This document shows positions 33,520-44,710 of a DNA stretch of 64,000 nt, piece by piece. The notes beneath the pieces are model-generated. The model did no database searches. It was not told the origin of the DNA and saw only the letters and a program-made list of their open reading frames with translations. The position numbers and the translations under genes are program-made. Origin of the DNA: Vesta saturnalis (taxonomy: Eukaryota; Arthropoda; Insecta; Coleoptera; Lampyridae); assembly GCA_036346205.1 (NCBI GenBank), contig JARFJB010000091.1:3747001-3811000 (forward strand), read 5' to 3'. Within the stretch, counting starts at the first letter, position 1, and each line of letters starts with the position of its first letter.

Positions 33520-33606
<87 letters not shown>
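33520..33606. repeat. (CT)n-(TA)n compound microsatellite
   Basis: A CT run of about 36 bp passes directly into a TA run, 15 bp before the mariner element at 33622. Confidence 0.96.
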
Positions 33607-33608
<2 letters not shown>

Positions 33609-33621
33609 TTCTAGAATTATA

Positions 33622-36036
33622 CAGGGTGATTCACGATCGATGGTAGGTTAGACGTTTATGGAGAACTAGACATAGGATCGTTCTGAAAATTTGGTAATTT
33701 ACATAGCGGTAATGCTCTATCGATCTAAAGTATTTTCAGCACTGCGATGTTGCCGCTTATACGAAGAAGTCCTATTATTTTAAACGGAACACCCCATATA
33801 TTAATAAATTTTTAGAATCGCCCATTTCTTGGGATACTTTTTTGTTAATATTGCCATATACCTATCTCTATCGGTTTTTGAGTTAAACAATTATTTGTGT
33901 TAAATATGGTATGAAACATGGCCCTAATTAAATTTAAGTAGACTAGTGAACTCAATCCATGGAATGTTGAAATTTTGGTGATAGTTTAGATAGACCAGAT
34001 GTATTTAATTTACAATGACAAATCGACTCCATATCATACAGAGCGTGCTAAAATTAGTATTATTTGCGCTATTAATAAAATGAGCCAAAAGTTCGTTTTT
34101 TAAATGAAACCCCCTGTATATTACTCAATAAATTGAAAGACAAAGATAAACGCTTTAAGACGATATATCAAGTTCCTAAACCTAAATCATCAAGTTTTCT
34201 TAATAAAGCCGCTTTTTTGTGAAAATTTAACCAAATGTATCCTGACTTAACGCCAATGAACGAGAGGAACTTTGTAAGATTACAAAATAATTCAATTAAT
34301 ATGTAAAAGTACAAAAACATAATTAGGAAAAATAAAAATAACACAATTTAAAAAAAAAATACCAAATATTTATAATAAATGTTGTCCATTACATTCTAAA
34401 CATTTTACAATGTGCTTTTGTACGCGACTCGTGGCTGCTTTTTCAATTCCATGGGGATCCAGATCTTCAATACACCGCACTATTCGCCGTCGCAGTTCTT
34501 CTTTGGAAGGCACTGGAGTACTGTAAACCCTTTCTTTTAAAACACCCCATAAAAAAAGACAAGCGGCGTGAGATCGGGTGATCTTGGTGGCCAATCCCAC
34601 GCCCCTAAACGCATAAACCAACGATCGTCAAACATTTCGTGTAGTTTTCTTTAAACTTCCTGGGTGCAATGAGCTGGCGCTCCGTCCAGTTGAAACCACG
34701 AATTCCTATATTCCTCTGAAGATAAATTTTCGACGAAATCTGTAATAGTAGTCCTTAGTATTTGAAGATATCTTTTAGCATTTAGTGTTTGATCATAGAT
34801 AAAAATACAGAAAACATTTAGGTCATCCTCGTAAATTTTGCTTCGTCGCTCCAAATTATTTTTGACAAAAATTCCGGATCGTCCTGTGTACGTATTAACC
34901 GGGTTTCTCAAAAATGTACTCTAAGTTCAAAGTCTTCTGCTTTGAGGGCTTGAACTTTACTACATTTATATGGATACATTTTATGATTTTCCAAAATTCG
35001 TTGTACTGAAGCATATGATAGACCCAAGCCTTCTTTTGCATTACGAATAGAAGATTCTGGATACGCATAAAAATATGCCAAAACGTTAACAATATTCTCT
35101 TCATTCGAAGTAACAGATTTTGGTAATGTTGGAGGCGCTTTTAAATTTGAGCCATAGTTAATGAAATTATTTTCTAATCTTACAAACTTCCTCTCGTTCA
35201 TTGGTGTTAATTCAGGATACATTTAGTTAAATTTTATGCAAGTTCTCGCAATGATTTGATCACACTTTCCAAGTAAAATAAATAACTTCCTAAGAACTTC
35301 GTTTGAATAATCAATATTTGCGTTCATTTTGGGAGATTTTTTTCAAACACCGTCAATAACTGTTTACAGGTTACTTATAAAAGTCATTGAAATGTGATAA
35401 GCTTCATATTTCCATGGTTCCTTAAAATTAAATCCATTAAAAAAATTGTTTTCACAAAAAAGCGGCTTTATTAAGAAAACTTGATGATTTAGGTATAGGA
35501 ATTTGATATATCGTCTTAAAGTATTTTTATTTGTCTTGCAATTTATTGAGTAATATACAGGGGGTTTCATAAAAAAACGAACTTTTGGCTCATTTTATTA
35601 ATAGCGGAAATAATAGTAATTTTAGCACGCCCTGTATGATATGGAGTCGATTTGTCAGTGTAAATTAAATACATCGAGTCTATGTAAACTATCACCAAAA
35701 TTTCAACATTCCATGGATTGAGATCACTAGTCTACTTAAATTTAATTAGGGCCATGTTTTGGACAATATTTAACACAAATTATTTTTTAACTCAAAAACC
35801 GATAGAGATAGGTATATGGTAACAGGGCGATTCTAAAAATTTATTAATATATGGGGTATTCCGTTTAAAATAATAAAGTTGCTAGGACTTTTTGGTATAA
35901 GCGGCAACATCGCAATGCTGAAAATATTTTAGATCGATAGAGCATTACCGCTTATGTAAATGACCAAATTTACAGAAATATCCTATGCCTCGTTTTGCAT
36001 AAACGTCTAACTTACCATCGACCGTGAATCACACTG
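33622..36036 (-). mobile_element. Mariner-family element with TIRs overlapping the transposase N-terminus
   Basis: The ends read inward are CAGGGTGATTCACGATCG and CAGTGTGATTCACGGTCG, flanked by TA (33620-33621 and 36037-36038). The left arm extends to about 34311 and the right arm to about 35152. The left arm lacks about 220 bp present near 35226-35440 on the right. The inverted similarity passes through the transposase start: ATGTATCCTGACTTAACGCC occurs in the left arm as well as at 35222 on the minus strand. The transposase has internal deletions. Confidence 0.86.
34370..35222 (-). pseudogene. Mariner-family transposase, internally deleted
   Basis: It begins MYPELTPMNERKFVRLENNF, which corresponds to sequence after the first HTH of related proteins, so the true N-terminus may be missing. 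The second HTH is AKEGLGLSYASVQRILENHKMYPYK. D1 is in IIWSDEAKF near 34850. About 60 expected residues between D1 and DQTLNAKRYLQIL are deleted. D2 is in FQLDGAPAH near 34690. At D3 the motif reads WPPRSPDLTPLVFF, with valine for aspartate and one T missing from the following run, so D3 is lost. The C-terminal LECNGQHLL is recognisable. It is non-functional. Confidence 0.82.
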
Positions 36037-36039
36037 TAT

Positions 36040-36820
36040 AGTGTTTATATATTTACAAAGTCCAATTTACATAAATGGATGTTTCTAAGTAACAGGAAAA
36101 AACTATCTTGAAACACCGTGTGTACTAATTTGTTTTACATTTTCGTCTTTGTTATAACCCAATGTTTTGTATCAAACAGTTCAGTAGTTTGTTACATTAA
36201 GTAAACACGTTATAGACGACAACGGCGACAGACCGACGTAATTTAGCAATGTACTTTTCGTACTCTTGATTATGTAGAACAGTAGAAGTCCAAAATTTAT
36301 ACCTCAATTTCTGTAATTTTCATAATCACTAAACTTGTCGTGCATGCATGAAAAGTAAAATTGATTAATCATAACTTGTTGTTAAGCGTTTACTACATTC
36401 AACGTAAATAACTACAATGTGATTAAACTAAAACGTTTAAACTCGCGAGAGATTCGAAAAGGAGATATTTAGGCGTGTCAGATTTGAACATGTCAGTTTA
36501 GAACGTCTCAGATTATGGTGATTCTCTCACGTTTTGTATTATGTACTCAAGCAAGACGTCGCAAATCGACTGCGTATTAATAGCATTATAAGAGTAAGGC
36601 ACTCCTGTATTTCTATAATGGGGTTTAATTAGATTAGGTATTTTAACCTTTTTAATCGCTTCACTCGTAAAAATCAATGTAAACCTACTTATTTCATTTT
36701 CAATTATTTCCGAAATTGATATTGTGACTAGTTTTTACAAGTTTCATTTATATACATGTACTAAGAAATAAAAAAACGTGTGAAGATTTTTTCTCTTTAT
36801 GTAATAAAATTTATTTAATT
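36040..36820. other. No gene seen
   Basis: AT-rich sequence with no supported feature. Confidence 0.6.
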
Positions 36821-36824
36821 TAAC

Positions 36825-37490
36825 GCGTGCGTTTCTCATTCTATTTCTCTTGGAGCTGATTAGATTTTAGGAGATATCCAGTGGCAGAGACGCGGGTTTA
36901 TTAGGTGCGGTTTTGATATTTATAAATATGTCTGAAACAATTGCATATTAAAAGATATAAAAATACTAGTGTATAGATTAAAATTATAAATAAATTATAC
37001 TCTATGTAACTTTTTGATGTGACGCGTACTCTGCCTCTCAAAAATTCCTAGGATAAAATTGAAGTGTTCGTTCAAATTTTTCAATATCTGAATTACTATC
37101 AACTTTAGAGGAAAATATTTAGACATATTTTTTAAAGATCCATTCAATTTTATACAACTTTTCTTTACAAGTTTTATGATACGAAACCAAATAAGCCTTA
37201 ACATCAATGAATTAAAGAATATTTAAAATACTTAACCTGTATTTTGAATAATGTTATAGAAGTGAGCGGGTTTGGAATATTTTTCAAGTTAGTATCTAGG
37301 TGTCTATTAACCTCTATCTGACACAAGGGTTAGATGTCCATCTGACAGATTATTATTCTTGTTTTTGCAATGTTATCTATTTTGACTATTAACGTATTAT
37401 AAGGTTGCATAATTATCTTAAGATATGTTTTCATTACTTTTTTTTAATACCCAAATTGTAGATTCGAAGGTCGAGTGTTGTTCTACATCC
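36825..37490 (-). repeat. Dispersed repeat R1, copy 2
   Basis: In reverse orientation it shows the GCCACTGGATATCTCCTAAAATCTAATCAGCTCC block near 36850-36890, GTCAGATAGAGGTTAATAGACACC near 37300-37325 and the CGACCTTCGAATCTAC outer block near 37460-37475, as in copies 1 and 3. The TTAA site used by piggyBac in copy 3 is uninterrupted here. Confidence 0.68.
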
Positions 37491-37494
37491 ATTT

Positions 37495-37970
37495 TTTTTC
37501 CTTTGTTTCCTCTACATTTTTACCATTGTCTTAAATATGATATTAGAATATATTCTATTAGGTAGGTATTTCAGTTTGTGAATTATTGTTATCAATTACA
37601 TTTTTATCTTTATCCTAAATGGGTTACATTGGAATATATGTATTTATCGCTTGCAAGTTTCTGTTATCAAAAGAAAAGTATAAGGAAAACGTTCGAAATG
37701 ATGGAATATATATGGGATATTCTATTTAACTATTTGAATCTTGCGTTTTTTGGAGCTCGACTGCGAACAACCTACATACATGTTAGAGCCATTCTGAGTG
37801 CATTGCCTAACGCCCTGAAGGTCTATTTTTTGTGCAAAAGGTATTCGTATCAATCAGAGTTTTTATTTTAGCATCTCACATGTAATTATTATAGAGAAAA
37901 TTTTCAGTGATTTACAGGATCGTTTCACAACTAGGTAGCCTAACAAAGACAAGTTTTTTCGAAAAAAAAA
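37495..37970. other. No gene recognised
   Basis: A 97-codon open frame at 37578-37871 has aromatic-rich composition typical of AT-rich noise, with no domain recognised. I do not call it a gene. Confidence 0.5.
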
Positions 37971-37974
37971 CATT

Positions 37975-38880
37975 TTATTTTTCAATATAGTCTCTTGCTT
38001 GATCAACACACTTATGCCAACGATATTTGCAATTAGCAATGCCTTTATTGTAGGTCGATGAATCCAAGTCTTCGAAATAGTTATTTTCAGCAGCGATTAC
38101 CTTGTAATTAGACGAAAATCTTTTACGGTCGAAACGTTTTTTGTAGGTTATGAAACAGATCATAATAAGAGAAAATATGGCAAACGAGGTACTAATTCCA
38201 AACCGAATTCATAGTTTGGCCGCAGACTTGTGGGAATGTGCGTTATCAGTGGGCATGTACGTTTTGCTGATGGAGAATCAATTTCTTCTTTACCAAATGG
38301 AGCCGTTTCTCTTTGATATTGTGACTAAGGCGTTGCAACAAATTGGCATAATACTCGCTATATATTGTTTTCCCCTTTTCTAAGTGTCGATCAAAATAAT
38401 TCCATAAGAATTTAAAAAAAACCGTTTAGTGGCAGAGAACCTTCGTGTATCCATTGTTTTGACTGTTTTTTGATTTCGGGAGTATAATAGTGGACTCAAG
38501 TTTCATTGACGGTTATGAAACTGCGCTAAAAGTCCTTCGGATTCTGACCAAAAAGTCCCAAAAGGCAATCAAATAATTCAGAGTCTGCACTGGTGTGGCA
38601 ACCAAGACACCCCACTCAACACGAGGACCCATATCCGGCGTAGTTACAGTTTTTGGACGTTCAGTACGGAATTCACCATTTGTGCTCCAATGACCACCCC
38701 GCCCAAAGGAAACAAATTTTTAACCATTAAAAACGACGGAACAGATTCCAATAGTGTTGAATCCAGCTCTGCTTTAACTTCGGATAGTGTTAAGCCTTTC
38801 AAATGAAAGTACTTTATCACTGCTGTCAACTCACAAAACACAAAATCACACAAGACGTCCACTTTGGGGTTCTGTAAAAC
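37975..38880 (-). pseudogene. Classic mariner transposase (HTH to C-terminus), heavily frameshifted
   Basis: Minus-strand pieces follow mariner order. The N-terminal HTH is TAVIKYFHLKGLTLSEVKAELDSTL near 38820-38745. The D1 region reads FITVNETxVHYYTPEIKKQSKQW near 38520-38455, with asparagine where the catalytic aspartate belongs and a stop at the tryptophan. A LRKGENN segment and the KEEIDSP/HQQNVHAH region follow near 38380-38240; the D2 aspartate is not conserved. The tail KRFSSNYKVIAAENNYFEDLDSS and YIEK end at 37975. Multiple stops and frame changes make it inactive. Confidence 0.78.
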
Positions 38881-39029
38881 CAAACTAATTGATGGATCGC
38901 TCTGTACTGTCATACTTACCCTGTTAAAACATGTTTCTACAGAATGGCAAAAAAGATTGCTCCGATTTCGCGCCATCTCTGTGTTAGGTCACGTAGTTAC
39001 GAGGGCCAGGGCTAAAATTCGTGGAAAAT

Positions 39030-40077
39030 GTAAAATGCACACGATATGTTACGTAAAATTTTTTGTTTTGCAAAATATTCTGCCTTAAGATGTATAAATT
39101 TGCATTCGGTAAAACCAATCTTCAAAACATAGTTGCCACTCTGGGCGAGGTACCTCCAAAACGAGTATTTTAAAAGCTTCAACCGCCTCTTCAGGTGATG
39201 AAAAACGCTTACCACGAAATAAATTTTGATGTTTTTGAACAAGAAAAAGTCATTGGGTGACAGATCAGGTGAATATGGGAAATGACTCATTAATTTGATA
39301 TTAACTAGTGAAAAATTCTGCAGTTTATCGTGTTGTCTGCAGAATGATTCGTTTATTTATATTATTTTTTCTAATTTCACCGAGCACCTGGGGGAGACAA
39401 ATTGAAGTATACCATAGCAGTAACTGTTCTTCGATCCTCCAATCCAACAGTTACAACATGACCGGTTTTTCTGAAAAAACAAGCAATCATTTTCTTTGAA
39501 ACGCTTCGCGATCGCACCACTTTTGTTGGTTTAGGTTCATTTTGGAACACCGATACAGATGATTGCTGTTTAGTTTATGGCTTATATGAATATATCCATG
39601 TTGTCAACTGTTACAATGTAATATACAAAATTTGAACGAGCATGATCAAATTTTTTAAGCATTTCCTTGCACCACTTGATACACTTTTTTTTGAGCTTCT
39701 GTCAGATTGTGAAGAATCCAATGACTACAAAGTTTGCTGACATTTAAATGTTATTTCAAAATGGTATCTATTTGTTTCGCCGCAATACCTAAGGCCGCCT
39801 GTATCTCACTGTATGTTGCTAGTCGATCTGCTCGAATCATTTCACGCACAGCATGAATATTATTTGCGACAACAGAAGTGCATGGTCTCTCGCGAAAATC
39901 GTCATTAAAAGTAGATCTTCCACGTTTGAATTCGGCAAACCATTTGTATACCATGGTTTTGGACGGCGCTTCATCACCAAAAAACAACTTTAGTTTTTCT
40001 ACACATTACTGTGGCGTTAAAGCGTATCCAAAGTCATTGAAAATCATCACTCGAAAATCACGATTCCAAATATCCAT
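39030..40077 (-). pseudogene. Second mariner transposase, different subfamily, frameshifted
   Basis: The start MDIWNRDFRVMIFNDFGYALTPQ at 40077 is followed by a TAA and then FFGDEAPSKTMVYKWFAEFKRGRSTFNDDFRERP (39990-39880) and the second HTH ending near 39751. The middle part reads VFQNEPKPTKVVRSRSVSKKMIACFFRKTGHVVTVGLEDRRTV (about 39545-39420) and continues through ICLPQVLGEIRKNN. The C-terminal block HFPYSPDLSPNDFFLF (near 39280) holds the D3 aspartate, and AEYFAKQ (near 39075) matches the usual end. The first catalytic aspartate region was not found. Its 3' end abuts the N-terminus of the other mariner relic at 38880. Confidence 0.8.
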
Positions 40078-40079
40078 TT

Positions 40080-41350
40080 TTACGATCTTACTACTTTTTA
40101 AATTCTACTGAAATGAAACTGCTCTGTTTACAATCCAACTGTCGGTTGTACTGATGGTATAAAATGTCAAATTTTACGATTATGACAATCGCAGAACCTT
40201 AGCATTGCAAGGAATATTTGATTCCGCGAACTTTAACAGTGACCCTCGTACCAAACAATCCTCGTAAATACCTTAAGGGGGCATTACCTATATTCATGTA
40301 CTATTTAAAAATTTAGTCAAATAAAGGGTGATCCAGTAGAGAAAAAATGATTATGATATGCTACACTTTTGCGGGAGTTTAATTTACCTTAATCTGAGTA
40401 AATATAAATGATTCATATAAATACGACCATTTAATCTAGGTAGAATACCATACGGATATTTGAAATTGGCGGAATCCTAATAGTTTAGTTCGTGCGCTTG
40501 TTCCAAGCCGAAGCGTAACATTTTATTATACAGGGCAATCTTTTTTTTTGACAAACTCATTACAAATCATTTTATTACTTCTGGAAAAGTGTGTGTAAAT
40601 TCATCATCACTATCACCATTACTATTCTGCTGTATTACTAAATTGCCAAATCAGCAAAGAACATAGTTTAAAGTCTTTAATCACGTTTATTGTTTTTGAA
40701 TAATTTCTTGTAGTACTTGTAGTAATTCGTACAACAGCATTTAAAATAGATTAAGTATCTTTGCTCCGCCACTGGACAGCGCTCGTCGACCACTACTCAT
40801 CCCTTTGCCTAGCGTACGTTACTGCATGATGCCAGAAAGACATAACTTATAACAAGGACTTTTTGTCGACAGATATTTGGGCGATGATACAGTAATGTTG
40901 TATAACATGTTTATTTAGATTCTGTGGATTCATCTTTATTAAAAATGTCTTGTATTATATACTCACGTAATATGTGTTAATCTGTTGTCCCATAAGGGTT
41001 CTTTAATGGAAAGTTGATAACGGATCTGTAGTCAGCACCTAAAACTCTTATACACGTGCCATGTTACTTTATCATAGATTATACAAGATAGAATAATAAT
41101 ATCCCCTGAACTTTCGCACAGTCGACAAACAGTGGCAAACCACGAGAGTACAAGTCACCAGAAACTTAAAAAAGCCACATAGCACTGGCAGAGAATCTGA
41201 TAAGTCAGGCTAGTATAGAAATGAATCACATATGGATTGAATAATGCGAAGAGCTTAGCCGCAACACACTTGCAAAATGGATTAGGGCGCAACATGCGCC
41301 ATAAACTACTGCGCAATCACAAAAAAGTTTAATATATTATACGTTCTAAA
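40080..41350. other. No gene seen
   Basis: No feature could be supported. Terminal repeats of the adjacent mariner relic were sought and not found. Confidence 0.5.
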
Positions 41351-41356
41351 AAGTAT

Positions 41357-41590
41357 ATATTGGATTACTCAGTGGCTGAATGGCAAAGATGTCAGACTTT
41401 GCATGTGAAAGGTTCCAAGCTCGAATCAGATAGTGATCAAGTTTTTGAGAAAAAATCGGAGATAAATGAAATCGACTCAAGTGCGAAAACAGTCCTTCTC
41501 AGGCCTGATGACGTAAACGTCGCCTACCAAAACTATGGAGATAGGCTGATCAACTCAACTAATATGAGACCATAGTTACACAGTACTTAG
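41357..41590 (+). repeat. Possible tRNA-derived SINE, second family
   Basis: The head GGATTACTCAGTGGCTGAATGG has an A-box-like segment. A CAGACTTTGCATGTG stretch resembles a decayed anticodon arm, and GGTTCCAAGCTCGAATC resembles a B box. A less AT-rich body follows (CTTCTCAGGCCTGATGACG), ending near CATAGTTACAC. Only one copy was seen, so the call rests on promoter-like motifs alone. Confidence 0.42.
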
Positions 41591-41599
41591 GATAGAGAT

Positions 41600-44500
41600 C
41601 CCATGAACATTACGATATTTTGGGTTTATTCATATTTTCGCTTATGTTCGTAATGTACAAATTACTTATAGTTTCTTCACCTAATTATTTTAAACATTAT
41701 AAATATATAATAAATAACGGTAATTTTTGTTGCTGACAGTGAATATTTGATCGTCAGCAGAGTACTTTTTTTACCTGTTTCTAATCAGAACCGTATTAAA
41801 AATTGTTTACTATATATTTGATTCATTTGATTAAATCAGTTGTTTGTCAAACATGGAATTCTTAGCTACTAAAATGTGTTTTTATTTCATTAAAATAATC
41901 AAGTGCTGCGTATTGTTTAATTTTTAAGGTTTCCAAAGAAACTTTTATAAAGAAAAAATGTCTGTATACTTTTTAATCTCCATTAATAGTTTTCCAGTTA
42001 AAAAAACTATTTTAGTGTTCATATAAAGTAGATTTTTATAACATTTATTAATGTCATCACGAAAAACCTTCAGTGAGGAGAAAACATGGTATCTGTACCA
42101 TAAAGTGAATAATTATTTGCAAAAAGGACTCGTATATAGTAGCTTTATTTATTATGTTACGAAAATCTTGCGATTAAGAAAACTTATATAAAATTAAATT
42201 ATATCGCGTTACTTTTCAGAAATGATTTTATGATATTCACAAAGTACACACACGTTCGCACACACGCATGTGCGCGCTCATACCCGCACCTGTATGCGCG
42301 CACATACGCATATGCACACACATGCAGGCGCACACACGCCACAGTGCAGATCGTATAATAATGTAATCATGTCTCAAAATGATAGGTTAAATCTATAACT
42401 AATTGAACCTCATAACCACAATCGCAATTACCATTGTTGGTTTTGTTGAATAATCTTTCAGCAATACAGAATAGAAAGCCTTGTTTATGAATATCAGAAA
42501 TAGTTTTCGTTAGCATATTTCAAACTGCAGTGGAAAGAAAACGTTTCACGCATTTGGTTTATTATGATCGAAAATACAGTGTTCAAAAAAACAATAAACG
42601 GTACTCATAAATATTAATATTACCTTTCTTCTAATTAATCAGTGAATATTTCATTTATATAGCTTTCTTCGAAAGTATTCAATAAGTATTTAGAGCAAAG
42701 ACCTTGGAAATCATAATTTCAACTAGTATATCTAGAATCGTCCTGAGGGTTGACCGTTTTTGTTAATATTCATTCCTGTGCTGCCCCATTTACCAAGACT
42801 TGAACACACGCTGTTATTGATCTTTAATGGTATAATGCATAAAATATAAAAATTAATGTGTTTGTCACATGTGCAAAAAATTGTAAAATAATTAATAATG
42901 AATCACATTGCTACTGTATACATTTCCATTTCCTTAAAGATTTGCCGTATTACACTGTACATGATATATGCGGCATATGAAAGTGTGTGGAAAGGCATAC
43001 AAGCATTGTACAATTAATTTAAAAATGGTAATAATCTTACTATATCCTGTGCGATACAAAATTTTATACGTTATGATGTCACTTAATATATTCTTATTAG
43101 CTACAAACAACCAAGTAAAAAGCGAAGCGTCATGTCATAAGAAAAGCTAGATTTTGTCGGTTGTCGACCGAAAGCCCACATCTTTGGTTGCCATAACAAC
43201 GGGAAAGCTCTGAAGGCTACAGTATTTGCATTAAAAGTATCTCTATGCAGATTTAAATTTATGTTCATAACTTTTCCTTTTACCCTAACAATACGATATT
43301 CAAAAGAGTTATTTTTACCAATAATCTAAGCATAAGTGCAATATCACCTTTTTTTAAAAGAGAAAGCTCAGTTCCTTTTTAAGTAGCGTGAGCAGAAGTA
43401 CTGAACTCTGTTCATATACCACGTAGGTAGCATAGATTATATGGCTAATTAATGAAGGATGAAAAGATATAATTTCGTAGTTATTTTTTTGTTGCCCTTC
43501 TGTAAATTTGGACCATAAATTAATTATAAAATAAATATGGGCGTTACTGATGAGAGCAATATTTCAATGTACGAGGTGGCCGTTGAAGGAGGGTTTAGCA
43601 GTCATATAGGCGGATCCTGGTATCACCTGGGGCTTTTGGTAGCAGCTCCATTAGTTCACCTCTAACACAGTCAACTTTATTTTCTCATTAAAAGAATTGT
43701 AACCATTCATTTTTTTACTTCAATATTATATTAGTCGACAAATCGCTGGCAGCCTTTATTCGTCATTTTTATATATGAGTACGGTAATATGGTGCCAATT
43801 TACAGTATCCCAATCCAACGTAAGAAGGAACTTTGGTTCATTATCAAAGCAATTAATTAATGTAAAATACAACGAGCAACCAATTTTGAATTAAATTTAA
43901 ACTTTAATTTAAGAGTGCGACTTCTAAACTAAATATAGACATTAATTTATTATCGCATCCGCATTTTACCTGCCCCATTTTCTAATTATCAGGTTTTTAT
44001 AGCCATCTGAATAGTTTAATGAATTTTACTGGTTTTATGTAGTATATACTTTATACTATTTAAATCACAACTACTGTTTTGTACAGCGTATCTAATTCTA
44101 ATTATACTCCATCTAATTTTATAAAAATTGTTTTAAATCATTTTTTTTTTAATTTGTTTTTGGAGTTTGATGAATTCAGGTTTCTTTGACAACAGAAAAT
44201 TAATAGTTTAGCTCACCTAGTCATTAATAATTTGTGTAACACTGAAATCAAAATCAATCACTAAGGATTCTAAAAATGTTAATTAAATACTGAACATAGA
44301 TAAATCTTTTGGTAACGAACTCCTGGAAACATCAACGTTTTGTATACACCAGCAATTTTCATATTCAATTCTACGATAAACGTTGATTTGTAAGGAATTA
44401 AGCTTAATCAAAGATAATGTAAGGTAACCAATTCATTCTCTGCCCAATGAATTGTGCTAATAAGATAAAAGTTGATAACAAATAATGGCTCATCTATAGT

Positions 44501-44700
44501 GTTTTTACACCTTTTTTCAACAGATGACTATTTTTCAACTTCAGAGATGATTGCATTGCTCCATATTAAACAACTACTTTTCAGGTGAGTTTCGCTGATA
44601 CCAGGTTTTATAATCATACGTTAACCATGTACGGCCAAACACTTCTAATGGTGCTGGTTGCTGCCAATATGTTTAATATAAGCATTTCTTATGTTTATTG
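41600..44700. other. No gene seen; Z-DNA-prone tract at 42241-42345
   Basis: AT-rich except for 42241-42345, where CACAC, CGCGC and TGTGCGCG alternation forms an imperfect purine-pyrimidine tract. Nothing coding is supported. Confidence 0.55.
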
Positions 44701-44710
44701 TATGTGTATA

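Noticed and set aside
37578..37871. 97-codon frame
   Set aside because: Aromatic-rich composition typical of AT-rich noise, with no domain, no splice sites and no neighbouring exons.
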